Assembly: GCA_017654935.2 (NCBI GenBank)
Contig: CM065703.1
Location: 45,883,627 to 45,947,626 of the forward strand
Direction: 5' to 3'
Source: Phymorhynchus buccinoides
Lineage: Eukaryota; Mollusca; Gastropoda; Neogastropoda; Raphitomidae
Length of the DNA: 64,000 nucleotides
Positions 11,206 to 23,000 of the stretch are shown here, piece after piece (position 1 is the stretch's first letter; each line of letters opens with the position of its first letter). The notes beneath the pieces were generated by a model that saw only the letters and a program-made list of their open reading frames with translations, searched no databases and had not been told where the DNA came from. Made by a program: the position numbers and the translations under genes.

Positions 11206-12063
11206 CGTCTTTTTCCACATAGAGGAAGGGACGCAAATGTCGGACGGCTCGTACTATGTCCGGACGTCTTTTTCAACATAGAGGAAGGGATGCAAATGTC
11301 GGACGGCTCGTACTATGTCCGGACGTCTTTTTCAACATAGAGGAAGGGATGCAAACGTCAGACGGCTCGTACTATGTCCGGACGTCTTTTTTCACAGAGA
11401 GGAAGGGATGCAAATGTCAGACGGCTCGTACTATCTCCGGACGTCTTTTTCGACATAGAGGATGGGACGCAAATGTCGGACGGCTCAGAAGTCCGGACGT
11501 CTTTTTCGACATAGAGGAAGGGACGCAAATGCCGGACGGCTCAGAAGTTCGGACATCTTTTTCAACATAGAGGAAGGGATGCAAATGTCGGACGGCTTGT
11601 ACTATGTCCTGACGTCTTTTTCAGCATAGAGGAAGGGATGCAAATGTCGGATGGCTCCTAAGTCCAGACGTCTTTTTCAACATAGAGGAAGGGATGCAAA
11701 TGTCGGATGGCTCCTAAGTCCAGACGTCTTTTTCAACATAGAGGAAGGGATGCAAATGTCGGATGGCTCCTAAGTCCAGACGTCTTTTTCAACATAGAGG
11801 AAGGGATGCAAATGTCGGATGGCTCCTAAGTCCAGACGTCTTTTTCAACATAGAGGAAGGGATGCAAATGTCGGATGGCTCCTAAGTCCAGACGTCTTTT
11901 TTAACATAGAGGAAGGGATGCAAATGTCGGACGGCTGAGAAGTCCGGACGTCTTTTTCAACATAGAGGAAGGGACGCAAATGTTGGACGGCTCGTACTAT
12001 GTCCTGACGTCTTTTTCAACATAGAGGTAGGGACGCAAATGTCGGACGGCTCCTAAGTCCGGA
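11206..12063. repeat. 15-copy minisatellite, 56/59-bp units
   Basis: Units begin CGTCTTTTTCAACATAGAGG, continue AAGGGATGCAAATGTCGGACGG, and end either CTCGTACTATGTCCGGA (59-bp type) or CTCCTAAGTCCAGA / CTCAGAAGTCCGGA (56-bp type). The order is four 59s, two 56s, one 59, six 56s, one 59, one 56. Neither unit length is a multiple of three, so the plus-strand open frame across it is not a conserved protein. The four central 56-bp units are almost identical, which points to recent local expansion. Confidence 0.95.
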
Positions 12064-12324
12064 CAGTAGTCGTTTTTTAAATCGTCAAAATACTTGGCCA
12101 AATGATGCCTTCTAATAATGCAGCGATATAATATGAGTTTATGAGTAAACAATCACGGCTTAGAAAGGCTTCTAGCCGAAACTTTTTTAAAATTTTCAAA
12201 TGAAAGCATCTAACACTAAATGACGCAACATGAAGTTCACGTAATTTTGGTTTTAATTTCAGTGAGTATTTTCTTTGCAAAGAATAAGAATGCTTTTCTG
12301 ATTATGACAGTGCGGTGCTTTGGT

Positions 12325-12408
12325 CACACACACACACACATGCACGCACGCACGCACGCGCACACACACACACATACATGCGCGCGCACACGCACGCATG
12401 CACATGAG
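12325..12408. repeat. (CA)/(CACG) microsatellite
   Basis: CACACA and CACGCACG runs. Dipeptide ORFs here are artefacts. Confidence 0.9.
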
Positions 12409-12611
12409 CGTTGGTAGGCCTATTTGCAAGACATGACAGCACGTCTGGAATGCACAGAAAACATTCCATCACTTTCGATGCAATATTGACAACGTTTATC
12501 TTCCCTGTCTACTTCGGTATGTTACAACTGTACCGGCATACCATGCCGTTTATGACTCACACCGGATTTTTCGGTATTACCGATTCGTACCGCCAGCTCT
12601 ATCCAGGATCC

Positions 12612-12910
12612 CTCATCAGCTTCTTTACGGTGAGCTGACACAAGACAGCCGCAAGCAGGGTCGCCCCAAGAAGAGATACAAGGACAATTTCAAGGCCAAC
12701 CTCCAGTGGGCAGGGCTCCAGCCTCGTCAGCTTGAAGCTGCTGCAGCCAACAGAACCAGCTGGCATGCCCTGACCAGGAAAGCCGTGAACAATTTCGAAG
12801 ATGATCGTCGGCAGCGCCTGGCAACAGTACGAGAGCGGCGTCACAGAGCTGCATCTGTCCCTGTCACAGCTGGTGTTCCGCCTGCAATCGCATGTGCGCT
12901 TCTGAGTTAA
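12612..12910 (+). mobile_element. Non-LTR retrotransposon C-terminal fragment
   Basis: The plus strand reads HQLLYGELTQDSRKQGRPKK, then RYKDNFKANLQWAGL, TSWHALTRKAVNNFEDDRR, and ends at a stop. The YGEL, G.RPKKRYKD, K.NL and W...... spacing is the standard tail of RTE/CR1-type endonuclease-reverse transcriptase polyproteins. The reverse-transcriptase core is absent. A 3' UTR-like GC-rich stretch with CCCGAGGGACGGCC follows. Confidence 0.8.
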
Positions 12911-13029
12911 GTCTCCAAAGCCGTATGCGCATCCATCGATGAAGGCACAGCGAGAATGTCATCCTCGGACCCGAGGGACGGCCATGATGATGATAGCAGT
13001 CCATTAATTCTTCCCCTCTTTGTTCTAGA

Positions 13030-13130
13030 ATTTCTGTCAAAGATTTTCTCCAGCCAAAGACGGACATGCTGGACCTAATTATTTCTTAGTTAGGCGCATA
13101 ATGAACGAACGAACGAACGAACGAACGAAC
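13030..13130. repeat. Interspersed repeat with (GAAC)n tail, copy 1
   Basis: CTCCAGCCAAAGACGGAC, GGACCTAATTATTTCTTAG and TTAGGCGCATAA are shared with 13480-13560. This copy ends in an (AACG/GAAC)n tract, the other in a (GAA)n tract. The ending GCATAACGGCAGCATGACGC is also found near 46936. I infer a small dispersed element with variable simple-repeat tails. Confidence 0.6.
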
Positions 13131-13479
13131 GTACTACGGGTCGTAAGAACTGTCTGAGTGATCGATGAAGAAGAAGAAGAACCTGAGAGAAGTCTGTGGA
13201 AGAACTACAGACTTGAGTGAGGCATCGCCTGATGTCTGTTCACCACAGGACTTGGGTGTGACTAAACAATGTGGCAATGATCTCAAACCCCCTGTGGGGA
13301 TACCGGGGGGGCTTTTGTATAAATAGTTCCCCCACCTTCTGGAAGTTCTGTGTTTGTAACTTCCTGTAATCTGTCACTCTCTTTGACTCTGCCTTTTCCC
13401 TTTGCTTACTGTCATCTACTATCTTTCTGCCTTACCGGCCCATTCTCCTGCCTTTTTTTCACGAAACTTTCAAAACGAT

Positions 13480-13630
13480 TTCCTCCAGCCGAAGTCGGAC
13501 TTGCTGGGCCTAATTATTTCTTAGTTAGGCGCATAACGGCAGCATGACGCATCTGCACTCATTATTGACAGGAAACTGTCTGAGTGATCGAGGAAGAAGA
13601 AGAAGAAGAAGAAGAAGAAGAAGAAGAAGA
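13480..13630. repeat. Interspersed repeat, copy 2, with (GAA)n tail
   Basis: It shares CTCCAGCCGAAGTCGGAC and the following TTAGTTAGGCGCATAA block with 13030-13130, then GGCAGCATGACGCATCTGC with 46940-46965. It ends in a (GAA)n run at about 13592-13630. Confidence 0.6.
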
Positions 13631-14429
13631 TCTCAAAAGGGGAATCAGGTGGCTCACGTGATTTACCATATCCAGGACAATTGCCATCTGCTAGGACATT
13701 TGTCCCACTGAAACGGAACGCTTGCATACTTTGGACACGTTGAACGTTGAATGTGTGAGAGGATGAAGGAACTGTTGAGTGGCAGGATGAAAGAGGGGTT
13801 GATACAGATACATATCATCTCTGCTTGCATACACTTTGTCCTTTCGATTTCCGCTACACCCGTGACACAGTATACAAACTCTATCTATGTAACCTACCTT
13901 TTATGTCACATTCTTCAAGATGACGTGAGTGCGCACACTTTTATTTCGCAAAAGTCGGTCTCCTGGGGCAGATTTGCCAGCTGCCATTGAATCTCACCAA
14001 AAATGGGATTGTGCGATAATCCATTTGGCGTGACGTATACCTAATTCGGGTCAAATAAACAAGGCACCTGTGACTGATGTTGAACTATTTGAAGACAAAT
14101 TAATTTGCTTGTTTGTGGCCCGTTTTTAATAATGGAACTTGTTGGGATACTTTCAGACCTAACTGATGACGTACGTAACACTATACGTATTATTATTATA
14201 ACGCCCAGTTTTACGCATTCAAGTTCCTATCTTCTTGTTCTGTGATGGTGGCCAACAAGTGCGAGAACATAACTTTGAAAGGGGCGTTGCTCAAAAACAA
14301 ATTGCTTTTAAAATTATTTTAGTTGTTTCGAATTCTAATGAGCCTACGAAACAATCCCAAAATTAAATGGGAGGAAATATATAACACGACAATTAATTTA
14401 CACAACAAACACTAGATCTCTAATAAAAT

Positions 14430-15015
14430 AAAATAAAGTATGACACTGACAGGTTTGATTAGGCTATGTGATATTTAGTCAGTCAAAACTTGCCGAATAC
14501 ACGGAATCGGCAATTTTGATGGATGATCATCGTTTTCCTCGAATGGCTTATAAAATGTACTATCTGGATGACAGGGGTAAGAAAAACTGGGTACTCATAT
14601 GGCATGATCATGTTCTAAATAGTGATAGATTTAATATGTTTAGAGCCTTTTGTCATACTCATGAAGTAAAAGCGTATCTTTTGCTTAGTATGGATAAACA
14701 CCTGAAGTTTATGACCACTCGTGTTAGGTTGGTATTTCAGAATTAGCTGTGTATTATTATTGTTATAGAGTGTCTACTAGAGTTGAACTCTTGTGTACAT
14801 TGTGCAAAGAATGCACTGAAGATGAATTACATTTTATGTTGCGTTGCACTGCATTAAATGATATCCGTCAAAAATGTATCCTACAGAAATATATTCGTAA
14901 TCCATGTGCTTTTAAAATAACCTTGTTGTTAGCTTCAAAGAAAGAAAGTGATATTCAGAATCTGGCTCTTTTTTTGCATAAAGCTTTCAAATTTAGAGAA
15001 ATTGCTATTGCATAG
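14430..15015 (+). mobile_element. Non-LTR reverse-transcriptase C-terminus, frameshifted
   Basis: Two plus-strand frames form one tail. The first has WHDHVLNSDRFNMFRAF, AYLLLSMDKHLKFMTTRVR. The second has YYYCYRVSTRVELLCTLC, then C-x-x-C...H...C (CTLCKECTEDELHFMLRC), ending FLHKAFKFREIA. This matches the zinc-binding C-terminus of a non-LTR element. A single-base loss near 14735 shifts the frame from MTTRVRL to the frame of GISELAVYYY. The upstream polymerase is missing. Dead copy. Confidence 0.85.
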
Positions 15016-15129
15016 TCCTACTTCTGCCATGTTCTGACTGGATATTAACTGCCATCTGACTGGAGCAATTGTTATTTGTAGCGACACTCGCATCATGTAT
15101 ATTGATTATTGATTTTAAAAAAGCCACAA

Positions 15130-15530
15130 GACACCAATGCTTTCAAGCTTTCGAGATTTTTTATGATCTCCTTATCAGGAAAAAGAGTTTTAAAACTGAC
15201 ATGAGATTAAAAAAAAAGGTACAGCTAAAAAGTTTATAAAACTTTTATGTGTCCAATGTCTGTATTTGTGAACCTCAGAAACAAAACCAGTTAACGTTAA
15301 CTTTATTTATTTTTATGCTGATTTACTTTTTCTCCCAATGGGGGAGGGACAGTGCCTTATGCAAAAACAGATGTTTCGATCTGTGAAGATCTCATCAGTT
15401 TGCATGATCGGCCTGCAATTTGACTGTCCAGTGGATGTCAACTTGAGCAAGAAGACATTATATAAGAGAATGGCGTCTTCCTTGTACCAAATCGAAAATC
15501 CACAGTATATTGATTATTGATGATGATATG
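15130..15530 (-). repeat. Dispersed repeat family A, copy 1 (with ribozyme-like terminus)
   Basis: It matches 49865-50180 in opposite orientation. Shared blocks include CAGTGCCTTATGCAAA, GAAGATCTCATCAGTTTGCA, CAATTTGACTGTCCAGTGGA and GAGGTTCACAAA-like sequence. At 15144-15179 the minus strand shows CCTGATAAGGAGAT, an A/T-rich loop, ATCTCGAAAGCTTG. The same layout lies at 50475-50507. A third, more distant relative may lie at 57430-57600. The translated frames share a VKISSVC-IGLQFDCPVDVNL core, so the family may once have been coding. Confidence 0.6.
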
Positions 15531-16004
15531 TATTCCGAATTTATTATCTGATGGATTGCTAAGTTTACTATGGCTGTTGATCTTTGTTCACTTCCCTTTC
15601 ATATGGGGCCTTGGCCTATTTGAATAAAAATATTCGCATTCGCATTCTCTCTCCCACCCCTGTCTCTCTCATGCACATGCTCATTTTGATTTATGTTCGG
15701 GATTAATAAACGCGTTAATATTTTAAATGGCAAACACTGGAACATTATCTTTCAAAAGTATTAACAATAATATAGGCCTACAACAAAATCAAATGCAATC
15801 AGACACCTATGTTTTTGTTGCTACTGTGACGAGTCTCAAGCGTTACTTGTGAACTAAAACATATCTAATTAATTTAATCACATGTAAATTGGATTGTTGT
15901 TATAGTCATCACAATATATTTTAAAAACAGTTCATTTAAGATTTGTTTTGTTTTTTTAAACGAGGCGTGGTTACCGCTACACCTAATATGTTAAAAACTC
16001 GGGA

Positions 16005-16215
16005 CTTTACTGGTGTTGCACTGCCTGTGTTCCCACCCTTACAAATGTCCCATAGGTCAGAGAGGACGTAAAGCACCATTTTTCCTTCCTAAGATTTGTT
16101 TTACCAAACAAATGTCCCATATGTGCCTTCCCAGGTCGAGAGGACGTAAAACCTTAATTTACATACATACGAAGATTTGTTTTAGATCTGACGTCATGGT
16201 AGAAATAAGAATTGT
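16005..16215. repeat. Dispersed repeat with ATGTCCCATATGTGCCTTCC motif
   Basis: AAATGTCCCATA, a GTCGAGAGGACGTAAA box and a gap occur twice here (about 16044-16080 and 16108-16155) and once near 41417-41460. This is a small repeat of unknown class. Confidence 0.55.
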
Positions 16216-16683
16216 CAGTGCTGTGTAACAGACGCAACACCACATTGTCGAACAATAGATGCTTGGGAGAAGTCATACTGACAGGTTAATTTACGTGCAC
16301 AAAATGCTTCTCTTTTTTTTTTATCTCCCCTTTTTTGTTAAAACCATAAGAGTGCATTTTGGATGTGTCACTGTACCATTATCAACAATCAAAAATCTTA
16401 AAGCAAAAACTTTTTGCCCTTTTTAAAGATTCATCTTACACTACTATAATCTAGGCCTACTGACTCGGCCCCGAATTACGTCATTTGAGCTAATTGCCTG
16501 TAGACGAGATTTCAAGATAGCAGAAGACAGAGAAGAAAAAAGGTCAGCGCATTTTGGCTAACTTTGAGCTAACAGTATGATTGCGTTCAGTTTTATGCTT
16601 GTCTGTGAATAATGTCAGAGTTTATCATCCAAATCGATTTTGCATCATTCTGCACATTGTTTACGAGAAGCATATGGGCATTT

Positions 16684-16862
16684 AAAGACCTTGAAAAATC
16701 ATCCAAAATAAGGTCTTAAGAGGGAGGGAGCTGTATAAGGGAGGTAATTTTAATACTTAGAAAGAAGGGCAATGTCTCAGGGAAGTAGGTGTTAAGTGGG
16801 AGGGTGTCTTATAGGGGGGGGGGGGGGGACTTATAACCTAATAATAAGGGAGGTTCCACGGT
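16684..16862. mobile_element. Pogo/Tigger-type MITE remnant
   Basis: It contains AAGACCTTGAAAAATCATCC, GGGAGGTAATTTTAATACTT, GAAGGGCAATGTCTCAG and ends AAGGGAGGTTCCACGGTA. It is a copy of the complete element at 55012-55201. The left terminus is missing and poly-G has grown inside. Confidence 0.8.
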
Positions 16863-16907
16863 AAATCCTAAAATCAATTGTTGTCACACTGTATCACTGA
16901 TAACGTT

Positions 16908-17299
16908 GTGCCCCCCCCCCCCCCCCCCTACATTTCTCGGTTAATTGTATTTTTCCGTTATTGCCTTTCTTACCATACATAAAGCTGTATTTTAGGAACA
17001 TTTTTAGCTAATAACCTTTTTGGAATACTAGCCCTAACCCTAACCCTAGCCCTAACCCTAACCCTACCCCCCACCGTATAAGACGGAAAAACGCAACGAA
17101 CCACAACTGTGACAAATCGCGGTGTACTGCAGTACATAGTGGGGGGTAGGGTTAGGTTTAGGGGTAGGGTTAGGGTTAGGGTTAGTATTCCAAAAAGTTT
17201 AATTAGCTAAAAATGTTCCTAAAATACAGCTTTATGTATGGTAAGAAAGGCAAAAACGGAAAAATACAATTAACCGAGAAATGCATGGGGGGTGGCACA
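16908..17299. mobile_element. Foldback element carrying telomere-like repeats in both arms
   Basis: The left arm has a poly-C run, CATTTCTCGGTTAATTG, AAAGCTGTATTTTAGGAACA, GGAATACTAG and then (CCCTAA)n at about 17029-17071. The right arm is its reverse complement, with (TTAGGG)n at about 17143-17190 and ending near GGGGGGTGGCAC. A ~70-bp unpaired centre separates them. No coding sequence and no obvious target duplication. Confidence 0.9.
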
Positions 17300-17394
17300 T
17301 CTTTACCTTTACCTTGTGAGCCAATTAATATGGTAATTGAGAATCCATATTTTGGCCCCTACCATTGAAGGTTCTCTTTACTCCCAAAATCAGA

Positions 17395-17612
17395 TCAATG
17401 ATACTGGACAATCAAATGAAACGTCACAACGATTGATTAAATCGAAAATAAAAAAGTACCATCATTTATCAAATAAACAAATCAACAACTTATCTTTTCC
17501 CCCAAAATCAGATAAGTGATACTGGACAATCAAATGAAACGTCACAATGATTGATTAAATCGAATATTAAAAAGTACTATCATTTATCAAATAAACAAAT
17601 CAACAACTTAGA
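17395..17612. repeat. 118-bp direct tandem duplication
   Basis: GATACTGGACAATCAAATG followed by the same ~100 bp (ATTGATTAAATCGAA, CATTTATCAAATAAACAAAT, CAACAACTTA) occurs at about 17398 and again 118 bp later with few differences. Non-coding. Confidence 0.9.
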
Positions 17613-18170
17613 CAGTGAATCGACTTTTACCGTTATCTCATGTAAATCACTAAATATGCACAAACGAGATCAAAACGCACACACAAATAAAAACAAACAA
17701 ACTTGCAATTCTCGCATCATCTGTTTAACATCCTCCGGTCTGGAACAGACACATATGGGACATTAGTAGATATAAAGATGGTGGGAACGATCCTGGAGGC
17801 AATGCCCGGAGGCAGTGCAACGCCAGGAAAGTCCCGAATTTCTAACAATACAGATGTGAACCCTGGCATCACTGTCTGTTGGTAACAGTTAATAAGCGAA
17901 TAGAAAATTCAACCCACATTGCTTTAAAAAAAAAAAGAAAAAAAAAAAGAATGCTTGAAAGAAAGACAGAAAAAACAACACAATAACGGTACAGAAAAAG
18001 AAAAACATGCTTCATCACAAAGAACCCGCATGCGGTTTTATTTGCGCCTTCGAGAAAACAAAACCCACACAAAAACTAAGTTAACAAAACAAAAGGAAGC
18101 CGTCGTAAATCACGGTCTTTACAGGTTTAGTGTTGTAAATCACTTGTAATAGTCTACACATCCGTGAAAA
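17613..18170. other. No gene recognised
   Basis: AT-rich DNA with A-runs near 17926-17948. Short frames only, no domain seen. Confidence 0.5.
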
Positions 18171-18172
18171 CA

Positions 18173-18173
<1 letters not shown>

Positions 18174-18262
<89 letters not shown>
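18174..18262. repeat. (CT)n microsatellite
   Basis: About 44 CT units. Minus-strand Glu-Arg frames are artefacts. Confidence 0.97.
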
Positions 18263-18265
<3 letters not shown>

Positions 18266-18569
18266 ATAATTTTTGTAAGTTACTTGCCTCAGAGAATGAA
18301 AATGTCATAAAGTGTTATGCTTTGTTTTTAGCTAAAGCTACAAAGCTTAGAAAAGAGAAATTGGATTGTTGCATATAACTTTGTGCTGCATTACCCGACC
18401 TATCCTATTGGTATCTTACGTATTATTGTTGGTTGGTCAGTCTAACAGTTATGCTTTTGTGTAAATTTATTTTTCTCTAGTGTAATCTTTCTATGTATGT
18501 AAGATGTTTTATTTTATGTTTCTTAAAAACAAATCTTATGAACTGATTTAGTCGCCAGTTAGGCTTATA

Positions 18570-19083
<514 letters not shown>

Positions 19084-19085
<2 letters not shown>

Positions 19086-19835
19086 AGTGTGCTTTGTTTG
19101 CGTGTGTGTGTGTGTGTCCGGCCGTATGTGTTCTTGCATTGTACCGTGAGGCATTATCTAACGTCATGCACTGAACACTATATAAACGGGTATACAGAGA
19201 GTTAACATGAACTGCAATTATTTTCTAGTTTGTAAGTTGTATGTAGAATGTGGTAGACAATCTAGAGTACTGGAGGGTCTATGCGCTTGTCGTGTCTGTG
19301 CGCCAAGTCCCGTTAATGCAGATAGAGATAGTCCTAACCACGTGTCAGAGCGTCACAATTCACCGCCATAACCCACGTGTTGCTTCATTCAAGACGGGGT
19401 GATGACGCTGTGAATCTGCCCGTGTGAAGAGGGACGTGTTTCAGTCATTGTTATCAACAGTTTCATTAACGCAATTGACTGAAGGCAATAGTCGTCACCA
19501 TCCAATTTGATTCGTAATTAAGATTTCCTGTCACCAAACCAATAGTTAAAATGCACAATTATCTTGACCCGACAGTGGGCGCACTGAGTCGCCTCTGACA
19601 TGACACACAAACACTGCTATTTGTGGAGAAACCGAAGCGCTGTAATGTAGCGCTTGTCCGTCATCAGTGCAGACATAGTTTTATGCATTTTGATGACACT
19701 GAGGGTGTGGAACCCCAGACTGGAGGCTTCTCAGCTGATAAAATCTGTTTAAGGTAGCACAAACTACCTCAAGTACTCTACGTCTTGTAAACTTCAAACG
19801 CTTGTAAAGGAGGTAGAAGGGTATCTTTGTTTTAG
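19084..19835. other. No gene recognised
   Basis: Mixed-composition DNA. Nothing with a recognisable domain or a convincing exon structure was seen. Confidence 0.5.
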
Positions 19836-19972
19836 ATAGGATAAAAGCAATATCCCACTCCAAAATCCTAATAGCTGATAATATCTTATTTGGCTCTCTT
19901 GGAGATTGGTATTATATTATTATCAGTTATTAGGATTTTGGAGTGGGATATTGCTTTTATCCTATCTCGAGA
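19836..19972. repeat. Palindromic element related to the 1.2-kb array
   Basis: GATAGGATAAAAGCAATATC, CCACTCCAAAATCCTAATA, CTGATAATAT is followed after a short loop by its reverse complement, ending GGATATTGCTTTTATCC and TATCTCGAG. The same arms, with GCAAAGTCATAATAA in place of CCAAAATCCTAATA, occur in every unit of the array that follows. Confidence 0.85.
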
Positions 19973-20080
19973 GCCTTGCTGTTCATCACACGAGGTCGGA
20001 GACACCAGGTCGCCTCTGTTGTCAGGATACTGCATGCCATATAAAATTATTAATTATTATTATTATTATTATTACACAAA

Positions 20081-23000
20081 ATGATACAAGCATGACGTAA
20101 TTTCTCTACAGTTTCTATGATTTCAAGGTGGGGTACGCGTGTACCAGACACTCCAGGTAGCGTGACTGCTAATAGAGTAGAGCAAACACTACCTGGTGTG
20201 TCAGGTACCCCACCAATGCGCACACCTGTTGGTACTCTAGACCTTTTTTTGTATAAAGGGGACATCGAAAAACGTCATCTTTCTGAAAGTAGGCAAGCAC
20301 TGAAATTACGTCATCACTGACATTTCGTCAGTGGAATATTATAGCAAATAAGACAGGTGGTTGCAGTTTGATAAGAACAGTTCATTTTCAGCCCAAGAAA
20401 CAAGCTGGTACATATAATCTGAGAATGTGTGCAATGATATTTTTAAAAACTATGTAAGCCTATCATTTTGGAAATAACACAATTATTATTGCAAAAAATT
20501 ATGAAAGTTACTTACTGTTATAAAAGATCACTCCCCTCTTTTGTTATCATAGACTTGCCCAATCTAAATTTGGACCTAACGATCTTTGCTACTGGTGTGT
20601 TGGTTCCATTGTAAAGGCTGGTTTATTTTTTCTACAGTTAAGGCCAGTACGGTTCATGTTTCTATTAATAATCAGTTTCCTTTCATAACCTTGTGCAAGA
20701 TCAAAATAGCTCACGACTTTCTAACTTGGAGAACTATATTGTGGATGAGTGGGATTTGGTTGCTACGGTGAAGTGGTTAGTATTATTTGGATCTTCATGC
20801 ATGGCCTCTCGCTAATTTGTCGCGTGTTTGATTATCAGCTGATTTTATCTGAAAGAGGTAAATATCGGTATATAATCGTTATTATGACATTGCAATGGGA
20901 TATTGCTTTCATCCTATCTCTCAAGACCTTGATGTTTATCCTATTCGGTCTTCGATCTCATAGGTTAAACACCAAGTCTCTTGAGATAGGAAAAAAGCAA
21001 TATCCCACTGCAAAGTCATAATAACTGATAATATACCAATCTCCAAGAGAGCCAAAGAAGGCTGCTAAGCGTGGGATATAAAATCATAACTTGACATATC
21101 ATTTGCGTATATTAACCCATAGGCTTAGTCTAAATGCACGTGAGAAAAAGGTGTAACGATACACCGTTGCCAAGTAACCTGACGTCAAAGTTATTTATCT
21201 TTGCATAGCATTGTTATCATTATCATGCATCGAGATACACATTCATGCAACTAACTTCAGTGTTCAAACCACAGACTAGAGTAGTAAAGGGGGCTGCGTA
21301 TCCCTAAAAATGACGCAAGCATGACGTGATTTCTCTACAATTTCAAGGTGGGGTACGTGCGTACCAGACACTCCAAGTAGTGTGACTGCTAATAGAGTAG
21401 AGCAAGCACTACCTGGTGTGTCTGGTACCCCACCAACGTGCACACCTGTTGGTACTCTAGACCCATTTTTATACATCGAAAAACGTCATCTTTCTGAAAG
21501 TATGCAAACACTGAAATTACGTCATCACTGACATTTCATCAGTGGAATATTATGGCAAATAGGTGGTTGCAGTTTGATAAGAACAGTTCATTTTCAGCCC
21601 AAGAAACAAGCTGGTACATATAATCTGAGTATGTGTGCAATGATATTTTTTTAAACTATGTAAGCCTATCATTTTGGAAATAACACAATTATTATTGCAA
21701 AAAAGTATGAAAGTTACTTACTGTTGTAAAAGATCACTCCCCTCTTTTGTTATCATAGACTTGCCCAATATAAATTTGGACCTAACGATCTTTGCTACTG
21801 GTGTGTCGATTCCATTGTAAAGGCTGTGGGGTTTTTCTACAGTTAAGGCCAGTACGGTTCATGTTTCTATTAATAATCAGCTCATGATTTTCTAACTTGG
21901 AGAACTATGTCGTGGATGAGTGGGATTTGGTTGCTACGGTGAAGTGGTTAGTATTATTTAGATCTGCATGCATGGCGTCTCGCTTCTTCGTTGCATGTTT
22001 GATTATCAGCTGATTTTATCTGAAAGAGGTAAAATATCGGTATATAATCGTTATTATGACTTTGCAATGGGATATTGCTTTTATCCTATCTCTCAAGACC
22101 TTGATGTTTATCCTATTTGGTCTTCGATCTCATAGGTTAAACACCAAGTCTCTTGAGATAGGAAAAAAGCAATATCCCACTGCAAAGTCATAATAACTGA
22201 TAATATACCAATCTCCAAGAGAGCCAATGAAGGCTGCTAAGCGTGGGATATAAAATCATAACTTGACATATCATTTGCGTATATTAACCCATAGGCTTAG
22301 TCTAAATGCACTGAGAAAAAGGTGTAACAATACACCGTTGCCAAGTAACCTGACGTCAAAGTTATTTATCTTCGCATAGCATTGTTATCATTATCATGCA
22401 TCGAGATGCACATGCATGCAACTAACTTCAGTGTTCCAACCATAGACTAGAGTAGTAAAGGGGGCTGCGTATCCCTAAAAATGACGCAAGCATGACGTGA
22501 TTTCTCTACAATGTCAAGGTGGGGGTGCGTACCAGACACTCCAGGTAGTGTGACTGCTAATAGAGTAGAGCAAACACTACCTGGTGTGTCGGGTACCCCA
22601 CCAACGCGCACACCTGTGGGTACTCTAGACCCATTTTTATATGGGGACATAAAAAAATGTCATCTTTCTGAAAGTATGCAAACACTGAAATTACGTCATC
22701 ACTGACATGTAGTCAGTGGAAAATTATGGCAAATAGGTGGTTGCAGTTTGATAAGAACAGTTCATTTTCAGCCCAAGAAACAAGCTGGTACATATAATCT
22801 GAGAATGTGTGCAATGATATTTAAAAAAATTATGTAATCCTATTATTTTGGAAATAACCATTATTATTACAAAAAATTATGAAAGTTACTGTTATAAAAA
22901 ATCACTCCCCTCTTTTGTTATTATAGACTTGCCCAATCTAAATTTGGACCTAATGATTTTTGCTACTGGTGTGTCGATTCCATTGTAAAGACTGTTTTTT

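Noticed and set aside
11256..11570. Plus-strand frame with repeated GRLxxxPDVFFxIEEG pattern
   Set aside because: It follows the minisatellite only while 59- and 56-bp units happen to keep a frame open. Unit lengths are not multiples of three and the frame is lost later.
11206..12063. CRISPR-like array
   Set aside because: Units are directly joined, without unique spacers, in an animal genome.
17029..17190. Chromosome end
   Set aside because: Telomere-like runs are short, face each other inside an inverted repeat, and unique DNA lies on both sides.
17700..17890. Possible coding exon (GGSATPGKSRISNN-like frame)
   Set aside because: No splice sites or homology I can name; frame is short.
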